Positions 1 through 11,115 of a stretch of 64,000 nucleotides of DNA are shown here, piece after piece. The notes under the pieces were generated by a model. The model was not told the origin of the DNA and searched no databases. It saw only the letters and a list, made by a program, of their open reading frames with translations. Source of the DNA: Aralia elata. Taxonomy: Eukaryota > Streptophyta > Magnoliopsida > Apiales > Araliaceae. A program made the position numbers and the translations under genes. Each line of letters opens with the position of its first letter. The first letter of the stretch is position 1. The stretch spans positions 124,001 through 188,000 of the forward strand of contig JAVJAP010000111.1 of assembly GCA_034770075.1 (NCBI GenBank). Direction: 5' to 3'.

Positions 1-415
1 AGTACTATTTATTGGATTAAATAAATGGTTGATGGATAATAATATTGAACGAGTTATTTGTTGTAAAGATGCTAACCCAAATTATGGGCGAGATATATGT
101 GTGATGATGTAGATGATTATGAGGAGTCAATCGTGAAGAGCAGCGATCGCGGATCGTGAATACCCTTTTAATTTGGGTTTATTAATATTATTGAATGGAT
201 TAAATATTATTCTTATGTGATGTTCTTTAAGGTTATTTTATAACGTGGATGATGTCAATGTACGAATTTTTATGCATTGTTGAAATGTAGAAGTGAATTA
301 TTGATTTCGCAAAAAATCGCAAAATCACTATTTGCGGGAACAGTTCTCGAGGCACTATTCACGCCCAAATATTTTTACGTTTTTTTTCGATTTCTATTAA
401 TTTTATTAAGACATG

Positions 416-2213
416 TGTTAGGTTTGTATAACGCGAACATGCAATCAAATTACATTAATAAAGCAGAAGCGCGATAAAATCAGATTTTAAAATTTTATAC
501 AAACCATCACCATGATCTTTCTTTGTGCACAATTATTAATTAAACGAAAGAGATGGAGAATAAGAATTATACCCTAGTAGAATTCTAGCTTCCTCAGGTA
601 CAGGTTCACCTCCAATTCCTTCGCGTTCTCCTTGAATTCCACCGATTAAATTCCTTCCTTTGATCAACGTTAGCCACCCAAGTGTTTGGCCTCTAGAGGT
701 GATCCACCAAGGAATAATACTTGTTCAAGAAGATGGGTGTTGGCAAAACCCTAGTTTCTATCTCTATAGAAATTGTAAGTACTCTCTACAATTCTTATGC
801 AAGAGTGTGTAACCCTAATCTATGATAAGACTTCTCTTATTTATAGATGTAGGAAAACCATTCCCTAAACTATTTAGGATTAGGGTTTCTATTCTAATTA
901 AACTCCTTTAATTAAATTAAACTCCTAATCTAATTAGGAATTCATGTGAGAGTACTTCTATTAATTAATTCCCAATCCCTATTAGGATTTAAATAATAGT
1001 AATAGTAATAATAATAATAAGACTCCTCTTATTAATTTATATTTAATATTTCTAAAATATTAAATAATAAATATTAAGCTATTTAATGTATTCTATCTCC
1101 ATAGATTAAATTAAATACATTTAACTTATTATTACAATTATGCCATTTACTTCTTAAATAAATATTTTTCTTTTGCGGTGTGACCCTTTAGGTTCTCCAT
1201 ATTAAACCGGTTGTGAATAAATCAATTAGAACAATTCTAATCTTATTTAAATAAATAAATTAAACTATTTAATTCATTTAAATAAATAATATTTATTCTA
1301 CAATAAGGGTAAGCTCCCTTAGCGATCAACAACTTTCTAGATAATATAGATTTCAACATTAATCATAAAAGAACCTTTCAGTGCATAGTTACCGTACAAT
1401 TCAATCCTTCTACCATACAATGTCCCAATTAAATATAAGACATGGAATTACTGTCAAGTCTTATTTTATTTAATTATACGTATTTCGATTCTCAAATACA
1501 CAACTCTAAATAATGCAAATTAGAAACTCTTTTCTAATTTCATTCTGCCTTGGCCAAGGACTACTGAGTTGTCATTTATCGAATCACATAGGACATTCAC
1601 ATCCTTTACTAGACGTGGTAGATTCTTTGTTGATCATTCACCTATCTCCATGTACAACTTATTATACCCAATCATACCCTTTGTTATACCCTAAAGGTCT
1701 TAAGGGACATGTCAAAGTATAACTCATCATACACAAGATACTATGATGATCTCAAGTCCAAGGATCACTTGTACTACTATTACTAGAGGAATTCCTATTG
1801 ACAGGCGAGTAAAACTCCATTAGGTATTCCTTAGTGAGCCACGTTCAGTGAACTTATTCTCTAATAAGCACCTACAGACTTGCATTAGTGTCTCCACACA
1901 AATGATTATGAGATCAATCATCCTCTTCTTAAGAGCAAGCAACGTATGTACTAATCTATCCGGATTCACTAATCCCCTTTTTAGTAATCCAACGATTATG
2001 AATGATTTTAGTTTGTAAGCTATCTAGAATTTAGATCTCATTAGCATGATCACCATCATGATTCTAAAAACAATGCTCAAAACTATGGGTTTATCACATT
2101 TAATATAATATCACTATGTAGATAATATAAAATGCCTTTAATAACCGAATAAGATTACAAAGTATATGCTACATCATATTAAATATGATTGGCTTGAGTG
2201 CATACTACTTTCA
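416..2213 (-). repeat. Solo LTR, Angela-like Ty1/copia family
   Basis: This 1798-bp copy of the Angela LTR starts TGTTAGGTTTG and ends CTACTTTCA on the + strand, so the element strand is minus. It is flanked by a perfect 5-bp duplication ACATG (411-415 and 2214-2218) with no internal region. This is the product expected when the two LTRs of a full element recombine. It carries the short variant of the U3 region (without the extra ~22-bp AT-rich segment seen in elements E and C). Open frames inside it recur in every LTR copy in the window and are not genes. Confidence 0.95.
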
Positions 2214-2724
2214 ACATGTACGCGAAGGAATAATTTTTTCAATTGTCATAAATTTTATTTGAGATGATACATGATTTTATCCGTATCCAAAATGTACTAT
2301 ATGGGTGTTCCGAATATATGGACAAATCCCATAATAATTATTTTTACCCACCCTAATAATTTATGGGATAACCCATTTTAATTTTGGGTAGAGTTATTAA
2401 GTAAATTGGGTACAAAAGTGGGAGTATTCGGGTATGGAAGAGACCAATCGGGTGTTATAATTTGTGTGTGTTGCTGATATGGGGAACCAACCTAACCCAT
2501 CAACCAATCAAATGAGAGAATGAATGGAAGTATCGGCATCATGTTGCTTAATGCAAGGGCCTAGGCCGTGATAACCCAAAGGAGGGACATTATTCTTGGA
2601 TGAGAAACCCACTTCCCCTCTCCCCATTGCATCCGTTACACTCCTCTTCCTCCCCATTCAAGCTCAGCCATTCCTCTTCTCCCACTCCTTTTCCAAGTTG
2701 ATTCCTTGTTGCTGTAAATAGTAG

Positions 2725-2945
2725 TGTAGGAAAAGAAGAAAGAGAGAGATGCAGTAGAGAGAGAAGGGAGAAGGAGGAAGAAGTTATAGGGAGAGAAGAA
2801 GAACAAAAAGAAGAAGAAGAAGGATAGAGTTGCAGGAGGAGAAGATGAAAAACAAGGAAGAAAGTGAAGGAAGAAGTGGCACGGGTGAAACGGAAGAAGA
2901 AGAAGGAGCTCGGGAGGAAAGCTAGAAGAGGTAGAGAAGAAGCCC
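2725..2945 (+). repeat. Purine-rich (GA/GAA) low-complexity tract in gypsy A 5' LTR
   Basis: A run of AGAGAGAG and GAAGAAGAAG-type sequence lies just downstream of the TATA-like GCTGTAAATAG at about 2711, where transcription of this LTR would be expected to start. It is followed by AAGCCCTAG near 2940. The location suggests the R/leader part of the LTR transcript. The function is unknown, and I see no convincing protein in it. Confidence 0.5.
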
Positions 2946-3595
2946 TAGAAAACCTTCATAACCTTCAAGAAGTAAGAATCAAGAGGTAACCACCCTCTAC
3001 AAGCTCACTTCCTCTATTTTTCGAGTTTCTTGAGTTTTAAGCTCATCCGATGGGTTTTGACTTTTCTGGAGTTTTTGGTTGTTGTTTTTGTTTGTGATTG
3101 TTTATATATGTTGTTAAGAGATTATTTAAACCATTAATAACACGAAAGTAGAACAAGAACAAAGAAAAATATGTACCTTTGCTTAAAGAGGACGAACATT
3201 GGACAAAAATGGAACTTTAGATCTTCGGACAAATTTTAGAGGATTTGGAACTTAGATTCCGTATTGTTTTAAGTTGTTTGAAGTTATTGAAGTGTAGTTC
3301 CATGGGTTACAAAGCTAACCTTACTGGAACGGATTAAAAAGAAGTTAAAACGAAGATTTGGTAATGATTCTAGTGAAGAACACCAAGAACACGAAAATAT
3401 AACATGAGTTGATACTTTGGCCTAAGATTTTGCCATGTTAATGTTAATGGGTAGCTTTAAATTTTTGATATGTTGTATCTCTATGTCTTAGGAGTCCATA
3501 GAGTCCGAAACGGACCAATTTGAACGTGTATATAAGGAGTTATGGTGGTTGGAAGCAAGATAGGTTAAGAAAACCAAAAACAGAGCATAAAACCG

Positions 3596-3700
3596 AGTTT
3601 GGGCGTATAGACGCTGGCTTTACGCTGGAGCTACTGACTTGGGTGCATATATGCCGGTCACAGGCAAATTTTGTGCGTATATACGCCAGGCCAAAGTTAG
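3596..3700 (+). repeat. GCGTATATACGC-type palindromic motifs in gypsy A 5' LTR
   Basis: Motifs such as GGGCGTATAGACGC, GTGCATATATGCC and GTGCGTATATACGCC occur within about 100 bases and are each nearly self-complementary. They occupy a place in the LTR comparable to the GC-rich palindromes at 54340-54425 in gypsy B2: both lie near a shared GCGTCGG...AACGTGCAATG segment. They could form RNA hairpins in the LTR transcript; this is inference. Confidence 0.5.
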
Positions 3701-5236
3701 GCCAGAGTTAGCTTTGACCTCATGTAGTAAAATAGGCATAACTTTCTCGTACGAACTCCGATTGAGGTGATTCAAGATGATTCGGAAAGAGAAAGAGTAG
3801 ACCTATAATTTTCTTTTAATAATTTTTAACATTTGAGGTGGGGATTAGTTCCCAAATTGGCCATCTTTAGGACTGATTTGCAGTTAGAGACAATCGGAGG
3901 GCGTCGGACATGCGCGTGTGCAACGTGCAATGTTTTCGACGCTATGTTATGATGTTTTAAGTTTTAAAATATGAATGTTATAAATGATAATGATACTTAG
4001 CATTATTCAATTAGTATTAGATAAGTCGAATGAGTGTGCTAAGCATACACAAGTCCGTGTCGGTTAGGCGTTCGAGTAGACAAGTTTCTGTAAAAGATAT
4101 ACGAGGCAAGTCTTCTAACCTTGTTACATTTAAGCAAGTCTATTACATCTTGCTATCAATTATTGTGATGTTATTGCTTCTTGTTCAGCATAACTTAAGA
4201 AATGAATCATTATTCATATATTGTTTATTCGAGCGTAAAATGTTGTGTCAAACCAAATTATTTTGGTACGACATCTTATACTGAGAAATGGAACACCTTA
4301 ATGTAAAGTGGACTAAAACACCTTGATATAAGGTACTGGTAAATGTTGATTATATATCGACACAAAATTTTAGGATCATATGCATACTCCTAGGATATTG
4401 GTTAGGCTGATCCCTAACCAGATATCTGAAATCAAGCGGTTCTAAGTCATCGAAGACTGATATAACTAATTGAAATATATGGTTCATATACAGAACCCTC
4501 AGTTATACATCATTGACATCTTTCAAATCAAACACATTGTGTTTACGTTTTTAAATGAACTTGTTGAGCATTTGTAGCCCATTCTTGTATATATCTTCTT
4601 TTGCAGTTTTAAATGATAATCCCGGCACTTTTGGGACAGACAAAGGAAAAGGACATGTTAATTAGTTTTAAGTACTGTTTTAAATAATTCAAGCCTTTTA
4701 TAATGCTTTGTTGTAATAACTTAGTACTGAGAACTATGTAACCGAACTTAATGATATGAAATATATTATCATCCTTTATTATATCGAATGCGTTATACTC
4801 TGATCTTTACTTTGTTTAACATAGTTGTACTAAGTAAATACAGTATCTAAATGAACTATACATCTGAATGAGGGTATTTGAATGATATTGAAAGTCCTAT
4901 AAGCTCTGAGGTTACACTTAATGAGTGCCGGTAAGGTGCCATCTTAACCGAAATGTGCCCCTCAGTTCTATGGAAAATTTTATCGTTAATACTGTGAATG
5001 TCAGATAGATAGGGAATATCGATATGAAAGTGGAATTCATGAGATATGAATCTATACATCCAAGTGAGGGTATCCAAATACAGATAACGTTTTGGCAAGA
5101 ATTATCATTTGTTATGGGATACTGTGAACCTTGGATCGATAGAAGTCATATATTATTAAATATTTATAGTTGTATAGTTTCACGTGAACACCATATCTGC
5201 TACACGGAGTGTAGAGAATTTAGGGGCGTCACAAGT

Positions 5237-5248
5237 TGGTATCAGAGT
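5237..5248 (+). other. Primer-binding site of gypsy A (initiator Met tRNA)
   Basis: TGGTATCAGAGT starts 3 bases after the LTR end. It matches the 12-base Met-tRNA primer site TGGTATCAGAGC except for the last base. The 5249-5403 leader that follows is AT-rich and has no coding signal; the accessory ORF begins at 5404. Confidence 0.85.
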
Positions 5249-5403
5249 TGTAGATTATAGCTTTAAGGTAGTTAGGAAATACCTCAGGATATAGTCTTTG
5301 AGTCCGTAAAATACTTAATTATACATAAAATAATATTAAAAGCTTTATATTATATGTATATTTATTTCGCTATAATACTAAACAACTAAAATTCTTTTGT
5401 AGG

Positions 5404-5611
5404 ATGTCAAAGACAAATTGGAATGACCTCCTAGTTATAAATCAACCCATGGTAAGGTGGCTATCAGAGAGTGAGTCAGAAGAAGATCCAGAAGAGATAT
5501 ATCCCGCACTAGGGACACCAGAGGAGGAGGACCCAGAGGAGGAAGAACTCCTACATAACCAGGAGATACTAGATGCTGAGGAGGCTGAACATCCTATAGA
5601 TGGACAGCCAG
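5404..5611 (+). pseudogene. Accessory ORF upstream of gag in gypsy A, N-terminal part
   Basis: The ORF starts at ATG 5404, which directly follows TTTTGTAGG as in element D. It encodes about 69 residues before Angela B breaks it at 5611. The protein is strikingly acidic, with repeated EED/EEE runs and the segment LLHNQEILDAEEAEHPIDGQ. The homologous ORF in D (61022) has LLHDQEILEAEDANYPIDGQ. Reading resumes in the same frame at 14605 once the insertion and its duplicated 5 bp are removed. No known domain was recognised. Similar ORFs sit in the same place in B2 and D, so it belongs to this gypsy family; the role is unknown. Confidence 0.75.
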
Positions 5612-7413
5612 TGAAAGTAGTATGCACACAAGCCAATCATATTTGATATGATGTAGCATATACTTTGTAATCTTATTCGGTTGTTAAAGGCATTTTACAT
5701 TATCTACATAGTGTTGTTATATTAAATATGATAAACCTATAGTTTTGAGCAATGCTTTTAGAATCATGATGGGGATCATGCTAATGAGATCTAAACTCTA
5801 GATAGATCACAAACTAAAATCGTTCCTAATCGTTGGATTACTAAAAAGGGGATTAGTGAATCCGGATAGATTAGTACATACGTTGCTTGCTCTTATGAAG
5901 AGGATGATTGATCTCATAATTATTTGTGTGGATACACTAAAGCAAGTCTGTAGGTGCTTATTAGAGAATAAGTTCACTAAACGTGGCTTGCTAAGGAATA
6001 CCTGATGGAGTTTTACTCGCCTGTCAATAGGAATTCCTCTAGTGATAGTAGTACAAGTGATCCTTGGACTTGAGATCATCATAGTATCTTGTGTGTGATG
6101 AGTTATACTTTGACATGTCCCTTAAGACCCTTAGGGTATATCAAAGGGTATGATTGGGTATAATAAGTTGCACATGGAGATAGGTGAATGGTCAACAAAG
6201 AATCTACCACTTCTAGTAAAAGGAGTGAATGTCCTATATGATTCGATAAATGACGACTCAGAAGTCTTTGGCCAAAGCAGAATGAAATTAGAAAGGAGTT
6301 TCTAATTTGCATTATCAGAGTTGTGCATTTGAAAATCGAAATATAATTAAATAAAATAAGACTTGACAGTAATTCCATGTCTTATATTTAATTGGGATAT
6401 TAGATGGTAGAAGGATTGAATTGTACGGTAACTATTCACTGAAAGGTTCTTTTGTGATTAATATTGAAATCTATATTATCTGGAAAGTCGTTGATCGCTA
6501 AGGGGTCTTCCCTTTATTGTAGAATAAATATTATTTATTTAAATAAATTAAATAGTTTAATTTATTTATTTAAATAAGATTAGAATTATTCTAATTGATT
6601 TATTCACAACCGGTTTAATATGGAGAACCTAAAGGGTCGCACCGCAAAAGGAAAATATTTATTTAAGAAGTAAATGACATAATTATAATAATAAGTTAAG
6701 TGTATTTAATGTAGTCTATGGAGATAGAATAAATTAAATAGCTTAATATTTATTATTTAATATTTTGAAAATATTAAATATAAATTAATAAGAGGAGTCT
6801 TATTATTATTATTACTATTACTATTATTTAATTTCCTAATAGGGATTGAGAATTAATTAATAGAAGTACTCTCTCATAAATTCCTAATTGGATTAGGAGT
6901 TTAATTAATTAAATGAGTTTAATTAAAATAAAAACCCTAATCCTAAATAGTTTAGGAGGGTTCCCTATATCTATAAATAAGAGGAGTCTTATCATGATTT
7001 AGGGTGAGACAGTTACACATTCTTCCATATGAATTGGAGAGAGAGTACTTACAATTTTTATAGAGATAGAAATTAGGGTTTTGTCAACACCCATCTTCTT
7101 GAATAACTATTCTTGCTTTGTGGATCACCTCTAGAGGCCAAACACTTGGGTGGCTAACGTTGATCAAGCAAAGGAATTTAGTCGGTGGAATTCAAGGAGA
7201 ACGCGAAGGAATTGGAGGTGACCTTGTACCTGAGGAAGCACGGCTCTACGAGGGTATAATTTTTATCTCAATCTCTTTCGTTTATATCGTTAATTGAGCA
7301 CATAGATTGATCATGGTGATGGTTTGTATGAAAATTTTTAAAATCCGTTTTATTGCGTTTCCGCACTATTTATATAATTTGATTACATGTTCGCGCTATA
7401 TACAAACCTAACA
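5612..7413 (+). repeat. 5' LTR of Angela element B
   Basis: The LTR begins TGAAAGTAGTATGC and ends CAAACCTAACA, followed after one base by the PBS. It has the short U3 variant (TTCGGTTGTTAAAGG). A TATA box lies at 6971-6982. Terminal TG...CA and the flanking duplication fix both boundaries. Confidence 0.95.
6971..6982 (+). promoter_or_regulatory. TATA box of Angela 5' LTR (element B)
   Basis: CTATAAATAAGA in U3 about 1.36 kb into the LTR is a strong plant-type TATA sequence. It is preserved in the other Angela LTRs (for example 26897-26908 and 43621-43632 on the minus strand). Transcription would start a few tens of bases downstream; the exact start is not visible. Confidence 0.75.
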
Positions 7414-7414
7414 G

Positions 7415-7426
7415 TGGTATCAGAGC
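7415..7426 (+). other. Primer-binding site of Angela B
   Basis: TGGTATCAGAGC is a perfect match to the Met-tRNA primer site, one base after the LTR end at 7413. The same site is present in E and C. Confidence 0.95.
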
Positions 7427-7556
7427 CTAATCTTATGCTAATTATCGATTTTGATGATTCCATGTGTGTAAGGTATGCGATTGGATCGAAAATTTTTGGG
7501 CAGAATCTGTTTTTCTGAATCTGCTACGTGGCGCAACTGTGCCGTTTCCAGTTCAT

Positions 7557-7652
7557 TCTGGAGCGCAGCTGCGCCTAAACCCAGAAAGTCGTTTTTGGGG
7601 TTCAGCGCAGCTGCGCCGTTTCCCAGTTCATTCTGGGCGCAGCTACACCGGA
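7557..7652 (+). repeat. GCGCAGCTGCGC palindrome cluster in the Angela leader (element B)
   Basis: The perfect 12-base palindrome GCGCAGCTGCGC recurs between the PBS and gag, separated by copies of CAGTTCATTCTGG. A further copy is degraded (GGGCGCAGCTACACC). Element C has an equivalent cluster at about 42961-43085 and element E at 26229-26350. The contrast with the AT-rich surroundings and presence in all three full copies suggest a retained RNA structure, such as a dimer-linkage loop. Function is inferred only. Confidence 0.65.
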
Positions 7653-7689
7653 CAGCAGAATCCGAAAAATAATTTTTCCTTCAATTAAA

Positions 7690-9384
7690 ATAAATGGTTT
7701 ATTTAATTGATATAAGTTTGGAATAAAGGAATTTATTCACATATGGAATAGGATTCCATGTTTCCTTAAAAATAAAGATGTTTATTTTGATAAGGAATAT
7801 GATTCAACATATTTTATTTTCCAACAATTTTAAGTTAAAATAAAAGAGTTTGTTTTGAACTTGAAATTAGATTCCATGTTAATTGAAATAAAAGAGTTTA
7901 TTTTGATTTGGAATTTGATTAAAAATAAAGGAGTTTATTTTTATTCAAAATTGGATAAAATAAAATAAATAAGTTTATTCTGATTTAAATTTTGATTAGA
8001 ATAAAGGAGTTTATTTTTATTTCAAAATTGAATTTCTAGTAAACTTTTAATTGCCCATTAAATGATATCAATGCATATATGGAATGGTTTTATTATTCAT
8101 GAGATGAATATTATTTATTGATACATATAGAGATATGTATGATAATAAATATGGATTGATTATGGACTACTGACCAATGTGTGATTGGATTTATTTTAGT
8201 GGATGCTTGAATGAATGCTTTTTTATAAATAGGGTATGCGTACCTCGTCTTCTCTAATTTTTCTTAATGTAAATTCTATCTCCCTCCTATGTACTTCCCC
8301 TTGACTGCTGATCAAGCTTTTTATTTATTGTAAGTAGTTTATGTAATAGGTTTACTTAGAATTACTTGAAGAATTGTAGACAAAGGAGCAAGGAGCGCTT
8401 GAAGACCCGTTTGTAATGGAGCCCGGGTTTAAATGTAATAGTTATATTTAAATTTTGTTCTTGCACCCTAGGTTTGACCTTTTGGTTCACTTGGTGGCTC
8501 TAGTGAACCAAACTAGAATAAAAGTTCATAATCACTCCGGGTAGAATATAGTATTCTATACGTGCATGATTATTATATATACATATATATATTATATTAT
8601 ACAACATGCTTCGCATGTTAAATAATATGACGCATATTTTATATATATATATGTGCATACGCGCTAAACAAGATGAGACAAATAATAACAAACCCCTCAA
8701 AGAAATTATATTAAGTCCTAAACGTTCAAAGATATTTGGAATATCGAACGTCGCCTTCTAGCATGGTAAAGCAATAGAGTATTAAATATTTAATATAAGT
8801 TTGTTGTGTCACCACAAGGCAAGTATTAAATATTTAAGATGTTGCATTATCACATTTAATGCTTATTAAAGAATTGAACATTACTGTTTTGTTGTGTCAC
8901 CATAGGGACGGTATTTTTCTCTTCACATATATGGAAGTACTAGGTTGGACTTAACTTAGATAATTTTGATTCGGATGTGTCACCACTTGATCAAAATAAT
9001 CTAAGAGGCAAAATACAAGGAGTTACATAGTGATGTAATTAACAATGGTTGTCTACCTATTTATTTATATATCATTTGTTGTGTCACCACAAGGCTATAT
9101 ATATTTGAAATGAGATCATTATTCTCACTAGTAAATCTTTAATTAGAATTGCTGAACTATATATTGAAGATAATATGGTTTGATGAAAATAGGGAGGTAC
9201 CAATTTAAAATAAAGACCTAATTTATTTTGGTAATTAATTAAGAAATGAATGTATGCTAAAATGTTGATAAATTACAAATTCATTTACAGAATTTTACAA
9301 TATCTAATTTACTATCACTGCGGAGCATATTAGATGCTAATTAACCGGACCAAATTAAAAGGACTGCTTAAAGAATTTGAGAAT
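7690..9384 (+). other. Non-coding leader of Angela B with four hairpin motifs
   Basis: This AT-rich stretch between the palindrome cluster and gag has no credible ORF. Four copies of a TTGTTGTGTCACCACAAGG-like motif (8801-8819, 8889-8906, 8974-8990, 9076-9094) contain TTGTG-TCAC-CACAA, a 5-bp stem with a 4-base loop; the second and third are degenerate. Flanking TATTAAATATTTAA blocks recur around the first. The same four are in E and C. An (AT)-rich microsatellite lies near 8575-8655. Confidence 0.65.
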
Positions 9385-10195
9385 AGTTCTCAAGGTTGAA
9401 AAGCTATCTTATGTCCTTAATATGTCTATCCCTGCAATGGTTGCAGATAATGCCTTAGAGGAAGAGATTGCTACTTTTAAAAAGTAGCAAGATGATGTAC
9501 AGTTGACTCAATGCATCATGCTCGCATCCATGAGTAACGAGCTTCAGCGTCAGTATGAAACTATGGATGCTCCTACTGTACTCCGGCACCTTCAAGGAGT
9601 TGAAGGGTGAGGAAAGTATGACTATTAGATATCAGATATCTAAGGAACTTTTCCGATCTAGAATGATCGATGGCACTACAGTACAGACATATGCCCTAAA
9701 ATGATCAATCTGATTGAATAATTGGGACAACTGGGTTTTAATGGATGGAGAGTTGATCCAAGATTTGATCTTGTAATCACTTTCGGACTCTTTTTCACAA
9801 ATTCTTGTGAATTTCCACATGAACAAGCTATATGTCAGCATGCCTGAGTTGCTTAAACATGTTGAAAACTGTAAAGAGTTACTTTTCAACCAAGAAAGAC
9901 CAAGTCTTACTGGTAGATGATTCTTCCAGGAAGCGGAAGAGGGCCAAAGGATCTTCTTAAAAGAAGAGCAATTCAAAGAAGGTATATGGAAAGGCAAAAA
10001 CAAAGGGCACTAAGAACAAAACTGATGCAGATAGCAAAGGAGTTTGCTTCCACTATAATAAGCCTAGATACTGGAAAGGAAACTGTAAGGAGAATCTTAC
10101 AGAGGCTAACCAAAAGAAGCTTAGTGAAGCTTCGGTTACAGATATAGGATTGTTCATGATTGAAATAAATCTTTCTGTAAGTCAAGGTTCTACTT
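9385..10195 (+). pseudogene. Angela B gag remnant
   Basis: By comparison with the gag of element C (41525-40690, minus), this stretch retains pieces equivalent to ALAQCIMLASMSNELQ, the ISKELFRSRM segment and a basic Lys/Arg-rich region before a CCHC knuckle. Stops and frameshifts occur throughout, including an in-frame stop in the AATGCCTTAGAGGAAGAG area. Gag would form the cytoplasmic particle that packages element RNA; this copy cannot. Confidence 0.7.
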
Positions 10196-11115
10196 GGTAA
10201 TTGGATATCGGCTGTAGTTCTCACAAATGCAGAGACTAAGCAGAAGTAGAAAGCTAAACAAAGAGTAAGTAATCTTACGTGTGGAGAATGGAGCAATGGT
10301 TGCTACATTAGTCATAGGAACTTATAGTTTAGCGTTGCCTACAGGCAAGTCTATTAAGTTAATAAGTTGTTATTATGTTCCAGTTCTCTTTAGAAACATT
10401 ATTACTTCCATTGTTGGACAAGGAAGGTTTTAGTATTATATTTACGAACAATTGTTGTTCTATTTATAATGATAATGTTTTGTTTGAAACTGGAAGATCA
10501 CTTTATGGACTTTGTAAACTTGACTTACATGAAAAATATTTTTGCAAATTGAACAAACTAGTAAAAGAAAAGGAGATGATAATTCAAAGAATTGAATATG
10601 TGTATTTGATGAAATATAAGTCTGAATCATTTGAAAGGTTCAAAGAATTCAGAAGTAAAATAAATTGACAAAGTATTAAGATTCTTTGATCAGATCGAGG
10701 TAGGAATACTTGTGCAATAAGTTTTTAGATCATCTCAAAATGGTATTTTATCATAATGGACACCTCCTGATACGCAATAATTGATTGGTGTATTTTAAAA
10801 AGGAGAAATTGTACCTTGTTGGACATGGTGCGGTCCATAATGATTTTTACTGACATTCTAGTATCCATCTGGGGTTATGCCCTAGAAACGGCTGCAGATC
10901 TACAAAAATAAGGTAACCTCAAAATCCAAGCCCAAGACTCCATAAAGGTTATGGATAGGAAATGATTCCTACTCTTAAGTATGTTAAGATAAGGGGTTGT
11001 CTAGCTTATGTGAAAAGGTTTCAAAGATAAATTTGGGATAAAATCTGACAAGTGCAGATATGTGGGATATCCTAAAGAAAGTTTAGGGTATTATTACTAT
11101 AATCCTACACGCTGC
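10196..11115 (+). pseudogene. Angela B protease/integrase remnant with internal deletion
   Basis: The protease active site is altered: GATACC of element C (Asp-Thr) reads GATATC here, giving Asp-Ile-Gly. The segment 10375-10668 is still open but joins the end of the linker (KLNKLVKEKEMIIQR) straight to YVYLMKYKSESFERF. About 290 bases are therefore missing around 10575-10600 relative to element C. The loss covers the His-His-Cys-Cys finger and the first catalytic Asp of integrase (HTDVCGPM in C). Element E has exactly the same junction. Further integrase pieces to about 11115 are frameshifted. Confidence 0.75.

Larger units (their letters stand above)
1..5233 (+). repeat. 5' LTR of gypsy element A (start outside window; split by a solo LTR)
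   Basis: The end is fixed by GGGGCGTCACA at 5223-5233, followed 3 bases later by a Met-tRNA PBS. The last 1139 bases (4095-5233) match the last 1139 bases of the 3' LTR (33360-34498) closely and without a net length change. Upstream of 4095 the two LTRs do not resemble each other. A solo Angela LTR plus duplication occupies 416-2218. Positions 1-415 and 2219-4094 hold AT-rich sequence, a TATA-like GCTGTAAATAG near 2711 and a purine-rich stretch. I see no gene there; short open frames in it are not supported. Confidence 0.75.

Noticed and set aside
1513..1722. Small open frame (about 69 codons, MQIRNSFLISF...) seen here and again at 6309-6103, 27570, 44304, 50703 and 63680
   Set aside because: It recurs at the same place in every Angela LTR, antisense to the element, with start and stop set by the LTR sequence; there is no sign of independent selection.
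5442..5636. Minus-strand Ser-rich frame opposite the accessory ORF
   Set aside because: It is the mirror of the acidic GAG/GAA codons on the + strand.
8500..8700. Minus-strand 66-codon frame in the Angela B leader
   Set aside because: It runs through an (AT)n microsatellite and is not open in E or C.
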